A DNA stretch of 64,000 bases from Salinispora fenicalii (GCF_000514815.1 NZ_AZWQ01000024.1:50087-114086); one strand, 5' to 3'. Shown: positions 51,355-60,441, numbered from the stretch's first letter. Numbers and translations are program-made. Notes: a model not told the origin generated them from the letters alone.

Positions 51355-52767
51355 GTGGACGCGTTAGACGTCGCCCGTTGGCAGTTCGGTGTCACCACCG
51401 TCTACCACTTCCTGTTCGTTCCACTAACCATCGGCCTGTCGATCCTGGTCGCCATCCTGCAAACGCTCTGGCACCGCACCGGCAACGAGAAATACCTCAA
51501 ACTCACCAAGTTCTACGGCAAGCTCTTCCTGATCAACTTCGCGATGGGCGTGGTCACCGGCATCGTGCAAGAATTCCAGTTCGGCATGAACTGGAGCGAC
51601 TACTCCCGCTTCGTCGGCGACATCTTCGGCGCCCCCCTAGCCATCGAAGCCCTAGTCGCCTTCTTCCTCGAATCCACCTTCATCGGCCTCTGGATCTTCG
51701 GCTGGGACCGGCTACCCAAACGCCTACACCTCGCCGCCATCTGGGCCGCCGCCATCGGCACCAACCTGTCGGCCTACTTCATCCTCGCCGCGAACTCGTT
51801 CATGCAAAACCCCGTCGGCTACCGGATCAACCCCGACACCGGCCGCGCCGAACTGACCGACTTCGTCGCCGTCCTGACCAACAAAGTCGCCCTGATCACC
51901 TTCCCCCACACCATCGCCGGCGCCTTCCTCGTAGCCGGCTCCCTCCTCGTCGCCGTCGCCCTCTGGCACCTGATCCGCAGGCCCGACTCCACGGACACCC
52001 CGGCCTACCGATTCGCCGCCAAGTTCGGATCCTGGGTCACCCTCATCTCCGCCACCGCCGTCATGATCACCGGCGACATCCAAGGCAAGATCATGACCCA
52101 GGTGCAGCCCATGAAGATGGCCGCCGCCGAAGGCCTCTACGAAACGGAGAGCCCCGCCTCATTCTCCGTACTCACCGTCGGCAGCCTCGACGGCAGCCGC
52201 GAACTCTTCGCCCTGAAAATCCCCTACCTGCTGTCCTACCTGAGCACCGGTGACCCCAACGGCACCGTGAGCGGCATCAACGACCTCCAAGCCCAATACA
52301 CCGCCCAGTACGGCGCCGGCAGCTACACCCCGATCATCCCGGTCACCTACTGGAGCTTCCGCCTCATGATCGGCTTCGGGCTGGCCGCCGCCGCTATCGC
52401 CCTCCTGGTGCTCTGGAGCCAACGCAAAGGCCGCACCCCCACCAGCCGCTGGCTACTCCGCGCCGGCCTGATCATGCCCCTACTACCACTCGCCGCGAAC
52501 TCCTTCGGCTGGATCTTCACCGAGATGGGCCGCCAACCCTGGATCGTCTTCGGCGAAATGTTCACCCGCGACGGCGTCTCCCGCAGCGTGTCGATGACCG
52601 AAGTCCTCACCTCATTCACCGCCTTCACCCTCATCTACGCCGCCCTCGCCGTCATCGAATGCAAACTCCTCATCCGGTACGCCAAAGCCGGCGTACCCGA
52701 CCTGACCCCGGACCCCGACCCCGACGACACCGACGACGCCGAGCGCCCGCTCGCCTTCGCCTACTGA
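51355..52767 (+). CDS. cydA: cytochrome bd oxidase subunit I
   Basis: 470 residues, GTG start behind GGGGG. Heme ligands: His in TTVYHFLFVPL (heme b595), His in TFPHTIAGAF (near 186) and Met in WSFRLMIGFG (heme b558). Q-loop segment PMKMAAAEGLYET and GRQPW are conserved. The Q-loop is of the short type common outside Enterobacteria. Nine membrane helices. Quinol oxidase used under low oxygen. Cotranscribed with cydB. Confidence 0.95.
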   Translation: MDALDVARWQFGVTTVYHFLFVPLTIGLSILVAILQTLWHRTGNEKYLKLTKFYGKLFLINFAMGVVTGIVQEFQFGMNWSDYSRFVGDIFGAPLAIEALVAFFLESTFIGLWIFGWDRLPKRLHLAAIWAAAIGTNLSAYFILAANSFMQNPVGYRINPDTGRAELTDFVAVLTNKVALITFPHTIAGAFLVAGSLLVAVALWHLIRRPDSTDTPAYRFAAKFGSWVTLISATAVMITGDIQGKIMTQVQPMKMAAAEGLYETESPASFSVLTVGSLDGSRELFALKIPYLLSYLSTGDPNGTVSGINDLQAQYTAQYGAGSYTPIIPVTYWSFRLMIGFGLAAAAIALLVLWSQRKGRTPTSRWLLRAGLIMPLLPLAANSFGWIFTEMGRQPWIVFGEMFTRDGVSRSVSMTEVLTSFTAFTLIYAALAVIECKLLIRYAKAGVPDLTPDPDPDDTDDAERPLAFAY

Positions 52768-52783
52768 TCTGCGGAGCCCCCAC

Positions 52784-53782
52784 ATGGAACTCACCACCAT
52801 CTGGTTTCTCCTCGTCGCCGTGCTGTTCACCGGCTACTTCATCCTCGAAGGCTTCGACTTCGGCGTCGGCATGCTCCTACCGGTCCTCGGCCGCGACGAC
52901 CGCGAACGCCGCGTCCTGATCAACACCATCGGCCCGGTCTGGGACGGCAACGAAGTCTGGCTAATCACCGCCGGCGGCGCCATGTTCGCCGCCTTCCCGG
53001 AGTGGTACGCCACCCTCTTCTCCGGCTTCTACCTACCACTACTGCTCATCCTGCTCGCCCTGATCGCCCGCGGCGTCGCCTTCGAATACCGCCACAAGCG
53101 CCCCGAAGCATCTTGGAAACGCCGCTGGGACCACGCCATCTTCGTCGGATCCCTACTCCCCGCCATCCTGTGGGGAGTCGCATTCGCCAACATCCTGCGC
53201 GGCGTACCCCTCACCGCCGACCACGAATACGCCGGCGGGTTCTTCAACCTCCTCAACCCCTACGCGCTCCTCGGCGGCGCCACCACCGCCGCCCTGTTCC
53301 TCACCCACGGCGCCGTGTTCATCGCCCTCAAAACCGTCGGCGACATCCGGGACCGGGCCGCCGCCCTCGCCGTCCGCGTCGGCGTCGCCACCGCCGTACT
53401 CGCCGTCGCGTTCCTCACCTGGAGCCTGACCATCCGCGCCAACACGGCCGCCATCGCCCTCGCCGTCGCCGCCGCCGTGGCCCTGCTCGGCGGCCTCGCC
53501 GCCGCCTACGTCCGCCGGGAAGGCTGGGCCTTCATCGGCACCGCCGCCGCGATCGGCCTAGCCGTAGCAACCCTGTTCACCGCCCTGTTCCCAAACGTGC
53601 TGCCATCCACCCTGGACGCCGCCGGCACCCTCACCGCCACCAACGCCGCCTCCACCCCCTACACCCTGAAAATCATGACCTGGGTCGCGGTAATCTTCAC
53701 CCCGATCGTGCTGGCCTACCAGGGCTGGACCTACTGGGTCTTCCGCAAGCGCATCGGCGTAGCCCACATCCCGCAACACTGA
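52784..53782 (+). CDS. cydB: cytochrome bd oxidase subunit II
   Basis: 332 residues, 16 nt after cydA with GGAG before the ATG. TIWFLLVAVLFTGYFILEGF and DFGVGMLLPVLGRDDRERRV at the N-terminus, then IGPVWDGNEVWLITAGGAMF, are the CydB hallmarks. Eight or nine membrane helices. The cydDC transporter genes that usually follow in actinomycetes are absent; a strong terminator follows instead. Confidence 0.95.
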   Translation: MELTTIWFLLVAVLFTGYFILEGFDFGVGMLLPVLGRDDRERRVLINTIGPVWDGNEVWLITAGGAMFAAFPEWYATLFSGFYLPLLLILLALIARGVAFEYRHKRPEASWKRRWDHAIFVGSLLPAILWGVAFANILRGVPLTADHEYAGGFFNLLNPYALLGGATTAALFLTHGAVFIALKTVGDIRDRAAALAVRVGVATAVLAVAFLTWSLTIRANTAAIALAVAAAVALLGGLAAAYVRREGWAFIGTAAAIGLAVATLFTALFPNVLPSTLDAAGTLTATNAASTPYTLKIMTWVAVIFTPIVLAYQGWTYWVFRKRIGVAHIPQH

Positions 53783-53800
53783 CCCCAACCCACACCCCAA

Positions 53801-53848
53801 ACGACGGTCGCCCGTTCCCCGGAAACCCGGGGAACGGGCGACCGTCGT
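53801..53848. terminator. bidirectional terminator with a 22-bp perfect stem
   Basis: Arms at 53801-53822 and 53827-53848 are perfectly complementary over 22 bp around a 4-nt loop (AAAC). It lies 18 nt after cydB and 9 nt beyond the stop of the convergent minus-strand gene, so it can end both transcripts. Confidence 0.9.
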
Positions 53849-53857
53849 CGTCAACGC

Positions 53858-54550
53858 TCAGCCGGCCTCCCGCAGCTCCGCCAGCCGCGCCTCCACCTCC
53901 GCCAACTCCGAACGCAGCTGCTCCGCCTGCTGCTCCGCCTGGGTCCGCTCCGCAGCGAGGATCTGCTCCACCGCCTCCTGCACCCCCGACACATCCACCA
54001 GCCCGACCATCCGAAGCGCCTCCGCCGGCTTCACCACATACGGCTTGGCGAGCACCTTCGCCCCCTGCTGCGCCGCCACCGTCCACTCACCCTCGGCGTA
54101 CGCCAACGTCACGGTCAGCCCTGCCGGCCCCTTCGCCTTCGCGGCCTTCACCGGCTTCGCCGCCCGCCGCGCCGGCTTCGCCGACTCCACCGGCCGGGCC
54201 GACGCATCCTCCCCGACCGCCCGCGCCGCAGGTGGCGGCGTGCCCAGCACGAACTCCGGCTCCGGCGCCACCACAGGCTCCGCCGCCGGCTCCTCAGCCG
54301 GCGGCACCTTCCGCCCCGCCCCCCGCGGCGCGACCGCCACATCAACGGGGGAGAAGGGCAGCTCGTCCCGCCCGAACCGCACCACCACGAACTCGTCCGA
54401 GACCTCCGGATCAGTCAACGCCACGACCTGACCGACCTGCCCCGCGATCTGCCCAGCTGACGCGGTAAACACCACCTTCGGCTTCCGGCCCGCGGCAACC
54501 GCCTCCCGGATACCCGCCACCTCCTCGGTGGACAAACCCTGCCCCGACAT
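53858..54550 (-). CDS. conserved hypothetical protein with coiled-coil C-terminus
   Basis: 230 residues from ATG 54550 (AGAGG 5 nt upstream). Residues 1-75 form a compact domain (STEEVAGIREAVAAGRKPKV, AGQIAGQVGQVVAL, FVVVRFGRDELPFSP) resembling small RNA- or DNA-binding beta modules. A Pro/Ala/Lys-rich linker follows (78-135). A second module (LTVTLAYAEGEWTVAAQQGA) precedes a charged helix rich in Glu/Ala/Leu at 180-230 that should form a coiled coil. I do not recognise the family with certainty; it looks widespread in actinomycetes. Confidence 0.7.
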   Translation of the reverse strand: MSGQGLSTEEVAGIREAVAAGRKPKVVFTASAGQIAGQVGQVVALTDPEVSDEFVVVRFGRDELPFSPVDVAVAPRGAGRKVPPAEEPAAEPVVAPEPEFVLGTPPPAARAVGEDASARPVESAKPARRAAKPVKAAKAKGPAGLTVTLAYAEGEWTVAAQQGAKVLAKPYVVKPAEALRMVGLVDVSGVQEAVEQILAAERTQAEQQAEQLRSELAEVEARLAELREAG

Positions 54551-54679
54551 CACGACCTCTTCCGTACACCTGTCCGACAGCAGTACTTGATATCAGCCGC
54601 CAACAAACCAAGATGCGCCACCCCATCACACCCCCGGGGTAGCCTCGCCACACACCCCGCCAGACCAGGAGAGACCCCG

Positions 54680-55408
54680 TTGAGTCCAGTCACCATCATC
54701 ACCGGTGGCAGCCGCGGAATCGGCGCCGCCACCGCCCGCCGCCTCGCCCGCGCCGGCCACCACATCGCCTTCTCCTACCAACGCGACCACACCGCCGCCA
54801 ACACCGTCCTCGCCGAGCTACGCGCCACCGGAACCACCGCCATCGCCGTCCCCGCCGACACCCGTGACCCCGACCAACTCGCCACCCTGTTCGCCGCCGC
54901 CGCAGACCTCGGCGACCTCACCGGCCTGGTCAACAACGCCGGCGTCACCAGCCTCATCGGCCCCTTCGTCGACCTCGACCCCACCGACCTACGCCACGTC
55001 GTCGACGTCAACCTCATCGGCTACATCCTCACCGCCCAACAGGCCGCCCGGAGGATGCCCGCCGGTAGCGCCATCGTCAACGTCTCCTCCGCCGCCGCCA
55101 CCCTCGGCGCACCCGGCGAATACGTCCACTACGCCGCCGTCAAAGCCGGCACCGACGCCCTCACCATCGGCCTGGCCAAAGAACTCGCCCCCCGCGGAAT
55201 CCGCGTCAACGCCGTCGCCCCCGGCATCATCCGCACCGACATCCACACCCGCTCCGGTCAGCCCGATCGACCCGACCAGGTCGCCGCCCGCATCCCACTC
55301 GGACGCGCCGGCGAACCCGACGAAGTCGCCGCCGCCATCGCCTGGCTCCTCGGACCCGACGCCAGCTACACCACCGGCACCATCCTCCGCGTCGCCGGCG
55401 GCCTCTGA
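54680..55408 (+). CDS. SDR-family oxidoreductase (FabG-like)
   Basis: 242 residues from TTG 54680, placed by AGGAGAG 6-7 nt upstream; it fits the family start (SPVTIITGGSRGIGAATARR). NNAGVT near residue 85, Ser in VNVSSAAATLG, YAAVKAG Tyr-Lys near 155, and a GTILRVAGGL end. NADPH-type (GGSRGIG with Arg after). Located 80 nt before the UvrA-like gene on the same strand, possibly cotranscribed. Confidence 0.87.
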   Translation: MSPVTIITGGSRGIGAATARRLARAGHHIAFSYQRDHTAANTVLAELRATGTTAIAVPADTRDPDQLATLFAAAADLGDLTGLVNNAGVTSLIGPFVDLDPTDLRHVVDVNLIGYILTAQQAARRMPAGSAIVNVSSAAATLGAPGEYVHYAAVKAGTDALTIGLAKELAPRGIRVNAVAPGIIRTDIHTRSGQPDRPDQVAARIPLGRAGEPDEVAAAIAWLLGPDASYTTGTILRVAGGL

Positions 55409-55488
55409 CCCCACCAGCAACCCGACCCACAGCCAACCGGAGCCACCGCCCAAACCCGAACCCGGCAACATCCGACCCAGGAGACCCG

Positions 55489-57882
55489 ATGAGCACGGCC
55501 ACCAGCCCGACACACCAGCCACCCGGGCCGCACATCGCCGACAGCCACGACCTGATCCGCGTACACGGCGCACGCGAAAACAACCTCAAAGACATCAGCG
55601 TCGACATACCCAAACGCCGACTCACGGTCTTCACCGGCGTCTCCGGCTCCGGCAAAAGCTCCCTGGTCTTCGCCACCATCGCCGCCGAATCCCAGCGGAT
55701 GATCAACGAAACCTACAGCGCGTTCGTGCAGGGGTTCATGCCATCCCTGTCCCGACCCGAGGTCGACCTCCTCGAAGGCCTGACCACCGCCATCATCGTC
55801 GACCAAGAACGAATGGGCGCCAACCCACGCTCCACCGTCGGCACCGCCACCGACGCCAACGCCATGCTGCGCATCCTGTTCAGCCGGCTCGGCCAACCAC
55901 ACCTCGGCTCACCCAACGCGTACTCCTTCAACGTGCCCTCAGTGACCGCCAGCGGCGCGGTCACCATCGAGCGTGGCGCAGCCCGCACGAAAGCCGAAAA
56001 AGTCTCCTTCACCCGAGTCGGCGGCATGTGCCCCCGCTGCGAGGGCATGGGTGCGGTCACCGACTTCAACCTGTCCGCGCTCTACGACGACAGCCGCACC
56101 CTCAACGAAGGCGCACTGACCATCCCCGGCTACAGCATGGAGGGCTGGTACGGACGCATTCTGCGCGGCTGCGGCTTCTTTGACCCCGACAAGCCCATCG
56201 GAAAGTACACCCAGCAGGAGCTACACGACCTACTCCACCGGGAACCCACCAAAGTCAAAATCGACGGCATCAACCTGACCTACACCGGCCTGATCCCGAG
56301 CATCCAGAAATCCATGCTCTCCAAGGACGTCGACTCGCTCCAACCACACCTGCGCGCCTTCGTGCAGCGCGCCATCACCTTCACCACCTGCCCCGAGTGC
56401 GACGGCACCCGACTGGGCATCGAAGCGCGCTCCTCCACAATCAACGGCAAGAGCATCGCCGACCTGTGCCGCATGCAGATCAGCGACCTGGCCAGCTGGC
56501 TGCGAGACCTCGACGAACCGACTGTGGCCCCACTCCTGACCGGAGTACGCCACCTCCTCGACTCCTTCACCGAGATCGGCCTCGGCTACCTCTCCCTCGA
56601 CCGGCCCACCGGAACCCTGTCCGGGGGAGAGGCCCAACGCACCAAAATGATCCGCCACCTCGGCTCCGCACTCACCGACATCACCTACGTCTTCGACGAG
56701 CCCACCATCGGCCTGCACCCACACGACATCCGTCGCATGAACGACCTGCTGCTACGCCTACGGGACAAGGGCAACACCGTCCTCGTCGTCGAACACAAAC
56801 CCGAGACCATCGCCATCGCCGACCACATCGTCGACCTCGGACCCGGTGCTGGCGCCGCCGGCGGCACCGTCTGCTTCGAAGGCACCCTGGACGGCCTACG
56901 CCACAGCGTCACCACCACCGGCCGGCACCTCGACGACCGCGCCACCCTGAAGCCATCGGTACGCACACCCAACGGCACCCTGCCGATCCGTGGCGCGACA
57001 ACGCACAACCTCCGCAACGTCGACGTTGACCTCCCACTCGGCGTGCTCTGCGTCCTCACCGGCGTCGCCGGCTCCGGCAAGAGTTCACTAATCCACGGAT
57101 CCGTCGCCGGCCGCGACGGCGTGATCATGGTCGACCAGGGTGCCATCCGCGGCTCCCGACGAAGCAACCCGGCCACCTACACCGGCCTACTCGACCCGAT
57201 CCGTAAAGCGTTCGCCAAAGCCAACGGCGTCAAACCGGCCCTGTTCAGCGCCAACTCCGAGGGCGCCTGCCCCACGTGCAACGGCGCCGGCAGCATCTAC
57301 ACCGAACTGGGCGTCATGGCCTCCGTCGAGTCCACCTGCGAGGAGTGCCAGGGCAAACGCTTCCAGACCTCGGTGCTGGCGTACTCACTCGGCGGCCGCA
57401 ACATCGCCGAAGTGCTCGCGATGCCGGTCGCCGAGGCCCGAGAGTTCTTCGGCGCGGGCGAGGCACGCACCCCGGCCGCGCACCGAATACTTGATCGACT
57501 TGCTGATGTCGGGCTCGGCTATCTCAGCCTCGGCCAGCCTCTCACCACACTCTCCGGTGGCGAACGCCAGCGGTTGAAGCTCGCCACCCAGATGGGCGAC
57601 AAGGGCGAGATCTACATCCTGGACGAGCCAACCTCTGGGCTACACCTCGCCGACGTCGAACAGCTCCTCGGACTGCTCGACCGGCTGGTTGACGCCGGCC
57701 GGTCAGTCATCGTCATCGAGCATCACCAGGCGGTGATGGCCCACGCCGACTGGATCATCGACCTCGGGCCCGGAGCCGGTCACGACGGCGGCCAGATCGT
57801 CTTCAACGGTACGCCGGCCGACCTGGTCGCCAGTCGGAGCACCCGCACCGGCGAGCACCTCGCCGCCTACGTCAGCCCATGA
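55489..57882 (+). CDS. UvrA-like ABC ATPase (stand-alone, drug-resistance type)
   Basis: 797 residues, short for UvrA (about 950). Two ABC units: Walker A FTGVSGSGKSS near 50 and LTGVAGSGKSS near 524; signatures LSGGEAQR near 377 and LSGGERQR near 688; Walker B VFDEPTIGLHP and ILDEPTSGLHL. Zinc CxxC pairs CPRC (about 181), CPEC (about 302), CPTC (about 594) and CEEC (about 617). The UvrB-binding region appears reduced, and no uvrB/uvrC lies nearby. Such UvrA2/DrrC-type proteins accompany resistance to DNA-binding compounds. Excision repair support is an alternative. Confidence 0.85.
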   Translation: MSTATSPTHQPPGPHIADSHDLIRVHGARENNLKDISVDIPKRRLTVFTGVSGSGKSSLVFATIAAESQRMINETYSAFVQGFMPSLSRPEVDLLEGLTTAIIVDQERMGANPRSTVGTATDANAMLRILFSRLGQPHLGSPNAYSFNVPSVTASGAVTIERGAARTKAEKVSFTRVGGMCPRCEGMGAVTDFNLSALYDDSRTLNEGALTIPGYSMEGWYGRILRGCGFFDPDKPIGKYTQQELHDLLHREPTKVKIDGINLTYTGLIPSIQKSMLSKDVDSLQPHLRAFVQRAITFTTCPECDGTRLGIEARSSTINGKSIADLCRMQISDLASWLRDLDEPTVAPLLTGVRHLLDSFTEIGLGYLSLDRPTGTLSGGEAQRTKMIRHLGSALTDITYVFDEPTIGLHPHDIRRMNDLLLRLRDKGNTVLVVEHKPETIAIADHIVDLGPGAGAAGGTVCFEGTLDGLRHSVTTTGRHLDDRATLKPSVRTPNGTLPIRGATTHNLRNVDVDLPLGVLCVLTGVAGSGKSSLIHGSVAGRDGVIMVDQGAIRGSRRSNPATYTGLLDPIRKAFAKANGVKPALFSANSEGACPTCNGAGSIYTELGVMASVESTCEECQGKRFQTSVLAYSLGGRNIAEVLAMPVAEAREFFGAGEARTPAAHRILDRLADVGLGYLSLGQPLTTLSGGERQRLKLATQMGDKGEIYILDEPTSGLHLADVEQLLGLLDRLVDAGRSVIVIEHHQAVMAHADWIIDLGPGAGHDGGQIVFNGTPADLVASRSTRTGEHLAAYVSP

Positions 57883-57910
57883 GCGCGCGCCGGCGCTCGG
57901 GGCGTTACCC

Positions 57911-57941
57911 CGGAGTCGCCGCGCCCTGCGTGGTGACTCCG
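57911..57941 (+). terminator. terminator-like hairpin after the UvrA-like gene
   Basis: CGGAGTCGCC pairs with GGTGACTCCG (one G-U pair) around an 11-nt loop, 28 nt after the stop codon. Confidence 0.6.
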
Positions 57942-58356
57942 ACCTGAGTGCCGGCCAACATTCGATAATGCACATTATGTCAAGTAAGACGGCTTGACAG
58001 CTCCCCTCTGACGATCGGGGGCCTCCCCGCCAGGCACGCGCCTAGATCGAGCTCGACCCGCCAGAATGCGCGCCCCGGTCGAGCTCGGCCCGGATGCGTG
58101 TGGTTGTTCGGCTCCTCGGGTTTCACCCCGCAGGGCAGCATCACGATCTTGGGCTGGAGCTCCACCATGGTCCGGGCAGCCACCGCATGGCGGCCCCCGC
58201 CCGCACAGAACACTCCCGCCGTCGCGTACGGCCCGGCACTTCTATCGCCCCGCGCGACCCTCGCATTGCCGGCGAGCCCGGCGCTCCCACCCCCGTCAGG
58301 GCGTCCTCAGTATCACCCCCCTGTCCAAAACGCGAGTTTCATGCATAATGTTCCTT
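57942..58356. other. intergenic region before the second recombinase
   Basis: About 415 bases without a supported gene. Its left end is AT-richer and holds the dyads described separately. The middle is very GC-rich with repeated GTCGAGCTCG-like words. The right end has CATAAT (58344-58349), a good -10, 7 nt before the recombinase ATG. Confidence 0.45.
57965..57999. repeat. adjacent inverted repeats (possible recombination or operator site)
   Basis: ATAATG-CA-CATTAT (57965-57978) abuts TGTCAAG-8 nt-CTTGACA (57978-57999), both with perfect arms. The second has the arm-spacer-arm size of a tyrosine-recombinase core site. A related word, CATAATGT.C.TTAT, recurs at 58344-58358 at the recombinase promoter. 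The role is unproven. Confidence 0.4.
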
Positions 58357-59349
58357 ATGCAGCATAGGTCGGGTGAACCGGTAGTACGGCTGATCGAGGA
58401 GTTCCTGACTGATCGCGCAACCCGCAAACCCTCTCCGCACACCGTGGCGGCGTACCGGCGGGACCTGCGTACGGTGGCGAGCATCGCCGCCGACACACAC
58501 ACCCCTCCCCTCCCCTTGGACGACCTGCCGTTGACGGCGCTCCACTCCCGCACGCTGCGGTCGGCGTTCGCCCACTTTGCCGCCACCCGCTCCGCCGCGT
58601 CGGTGCATCGTGCCTGGTCCACCTGGAACAGCTTCTTCGTGTTCCTGGTGGCGGACGGAGTCGTCGCTGGTAACCCGATGCCAGCGGTGGGACGTCCTCG
58701 CGCGCCCCTACCCCGGCCCAAACCACTGCGCGGAGCGGACACTCCTGAGCAGTTGTTGACGGCCGTAACCCAGGTCAACGGCCGGCAGCGAGACCCCTGG
58801 CCGCAGCGGGACCTAGCGGTGTTGGCGCTGGCGTTGTGTGGCGGGTTGCGGATGGCCGAGATGCTGGCACTTCGGGTGGCGTCCCTGGCGGGGCGGGTCG
58901 GCGAGCGGCGGCTTGATGTGGCCGGTAAGGGTGGGCGGCCACGGGTGGTGCCGGTGGAGCCGGAGTTGGACCAGGTGCTGGCGGACTATCTGGATAGTTG
59001 CCGTCGCCGGTTTGGTTCCCGCAGTGTGCGTCCGGACGCGCCGTTGCTGTTGGATCGGCGCGGGGGTCCGCTGCGCCGGGGTGGGTTGCAGTATCTGGTG
59101 GACTCCTGCTTTCGGCGGGCGGGAATTGGCGACCGGGTGCCGCAGGGGGCGCGGCTGCACGCGCTGCGGCACACGTTCGCGACGCGGCTGGCTGAGGATG
59201 GTGCGAGCGCGGCGGAGATCATGCGGCTACTGGGGCATGTGTCGCTGGCGTCTTCGCAGGCATACATTGAGGTGACGGCGGGTCAGCAGCGGGCGGCGGT
59301 GCGTGCGAATCGCACCCATCGGGTGCTGGCGGAGTTGTTGTCGACGTGA
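58357..59349 (+). CDS. tyrosine recombinase (XerC/D-like)
   Basis: 330 residues from ATG 58357; CATAAT 7 nt upstream and no ribosome site indicate a leaderless message (ATG 58348 is the alternative). Core-binding domain PSPHTVAAYRRDLRTVASIA. Catalytic residues: Arg in GGLRMAEMLAL, Lys in DVAGKGGRPRVV, H-x-x-R in LHALRHTFATRLA, His in LLGHVSLASSQAYIEVT with the Tyr nucleophile near residue 305. Complete. Second such enzyme in the window, about 17 kb from the first; neither sits in a recognisable integrated element. Confidence 0.88.
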   Translation: MQHRSGEPVVRLIEEFLTDRATRKPSPHTVAAYRRDLRTVASIAADTHTPPLPLDDLPLTALHSRTLRSAFAHFAATRSAASVHRAWSTWNSFFVFLVADGVVAGNPMPAVGRPRAPLPRPKPLRGADTPEQLLTAVTQVNGRQRDPWPQRDLAVLALALCGGLRMAEMLALRVASLAGRVGERRLDVAGKGGRPRVVPVEPELDQVLADYLDSCRRRFGSRSVRPDAPLLLDRRGGPLRRGGLQYLVDSCFRRAGIGDRVPQGARLHALRHTFATRLAEDGASAAEIMRLLGHVSLASSQAYIEVTAGQQRAAVRANRTHRVLAELLST

Positions 59350-59393
59350 GGCGGCGGCTGGCCCGTGGTGCGAAGGGGCCAGCCGCGCCGGTG

Positions 59394-60032
59394 TCAGACG
59401 GGCTTGCGGTCTTCCTCGTTGAGGGTGAGGAAGGTCATCGCCGCGAGCGTCGCGCCGACGGCTTGGGCGAGTAGGTGGATCCAGATTGCTGACCAGGCGA
59501 AGAGGCCGATGGCGGCGCCGCCGAAGGCGACTGCCGGGTTGAATGCTGCGCCGGAGATTCCACCGACCGTGACCACCCCTACCAGGACGGTGCCCCCGAT
59601 TGCCAGGCCGTAGAAGGAGTTGTCCGGGTGGCTGCGGCTGGTGGCGACGTTGAGCACCACGTAGGCGAGGGCGAAGGTGAAGAGGGCTTCTACCGCCAGT
59701 GCCATCCAGATCTCGCGCCCTGCCGGTGACAGCGCTGTCGGCTTTGCGTTGTCGAGGATGAGTTGGCTGGTCACCGCGCCGGTTAGGCCGCCGAGGAGTT
59801 GAGCCAGGATGTACCCTCCGGCGTCGGCTCTCTTGATGCGGCCACGGATGAGAACAGCCAGTGTTACGGCGGGGTTGAAGTGGGCCCCGGAGATATGCCC
59901 GCCGGCGTAAATCATGACCATGAGAATTCCGCCTATTGCCACTGGCGCCAGGGCGTTCATCGTGGTGACGGCCAGGCCGATCGTCAGGAGCAGGAAGTAT
60001 GTTCCGATGAATTCGGTCGCGTACCGACGCAT
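59394..60032 (-). CDS. aquaporin (MIP family)
   Basis: 212 residues from ATG 60032 (GGGAGG 5 nt upstream). Six helices and both NPA loops: SGAHFNPAVTLAVL and SGAAFNPAVAFGGA. Tight helix packing glycines and the small size fit an AqpZ-type water channel rather than a glycerol facilitator. Stands alone between the recombinase and a gene-poor stretch. Confidence 0.9.
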   Translation of the reverse strand: MRRYATEFIGTYFLLLTIGLAVTTMNALAPVAIGGILMVMIYAGGHISGAHFNPAVTLAVLIRGRIKRADAGGYILAQLLGGLTGAVTSQLILDNAKPTALSPAGREIWMALAVEALFTFALAYVVLNVATSRSHPDNSFYGLAIGGTVLVGVVTVGGISGAAFNPAVAFGGAAIGLFAWSAIWIHLLAQAVGATLAAMTFLTLNEEDRKPV

Positions 60033-60060
60033 TGCCGCCTCCCTTGTCGATCCCCTCGCC

Positions 60061-60104
60061 GACACTACATGTATTGATTAATGCAAATCTTACGAAGTAG
60101 TGTC
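60061..60104. promoter_or_regulatory. 8-bp inverted repeat enclosing an AT-rich promoter
   Basis: GACACTAC and GTAGTGTC are perfect arms enclosing 28 AT-rich nt, 29 nt upstream of the aquaporin start. The enclosed AT-rich DNA could hold the promoter, with the arms as operator half-sites. Confidence 0.4.
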
Positions 60105-60207
60105 ATGATTGAGAGACATCGTTGGGTGTTGGCGCGATGATCGCCGACGGGTTCCCGACGGTCTGCCCCGAAGGCAATGGCCATGGTGCCTTGTGAGCGA
60201 TACCTCG

Positions 60208-60345
60208 CTAAGGGGTTGATCTAGCTTTGGTGCTGCGGCCGATGCCAGGGAGGAAGCGTCCGACTCGGGCAGCGTAGGTGGTGTAGGCCGGCTGGGCACC
60301 ATCACGGCGAGGCCGAGGCTGGTGATGGTCATCGCGGTGAAGACC
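60208..60345 (-). pseudogene. possible fragment of an isoprenylcysteine-methyltransferase-like protein
   Basis: On the minus strand one frame reads AYTTYAARVGRFLPGIGR (60288-60235), a C-terminal ending typical of ICMT-like membrane methyltransferases. Just upstream a different frame reads TSLGLAVMV, the preceding hydrophobic piece. No intact gene connects them. A short frameshifted remnant, called with low confidence. Confidence 0.3.
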
Positions 60346-60441
60346 GAAGTGGATGCGTTTTAGCAGGGACTGCATAGATTTAGCAGGATCCCGCCGTCGA
60401 TCCACGTACCTTCTGGCGGAGATCAGAGAACGTGGCGACCG

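Noticed and set aside
53002..54468. 488-codon proline/arginine-rich plus frame after cydB
   Set aside because: Overlaps cydB, crosses the 22-bp terminator and runs opposite a better minus-strand gene; composition is an out-of-frame artefact.
54705..56183. 492-codon proline/serine-rich plus frame
   Set aside because: Out-of-frame shadow of the SDR and UvrA-like genes.
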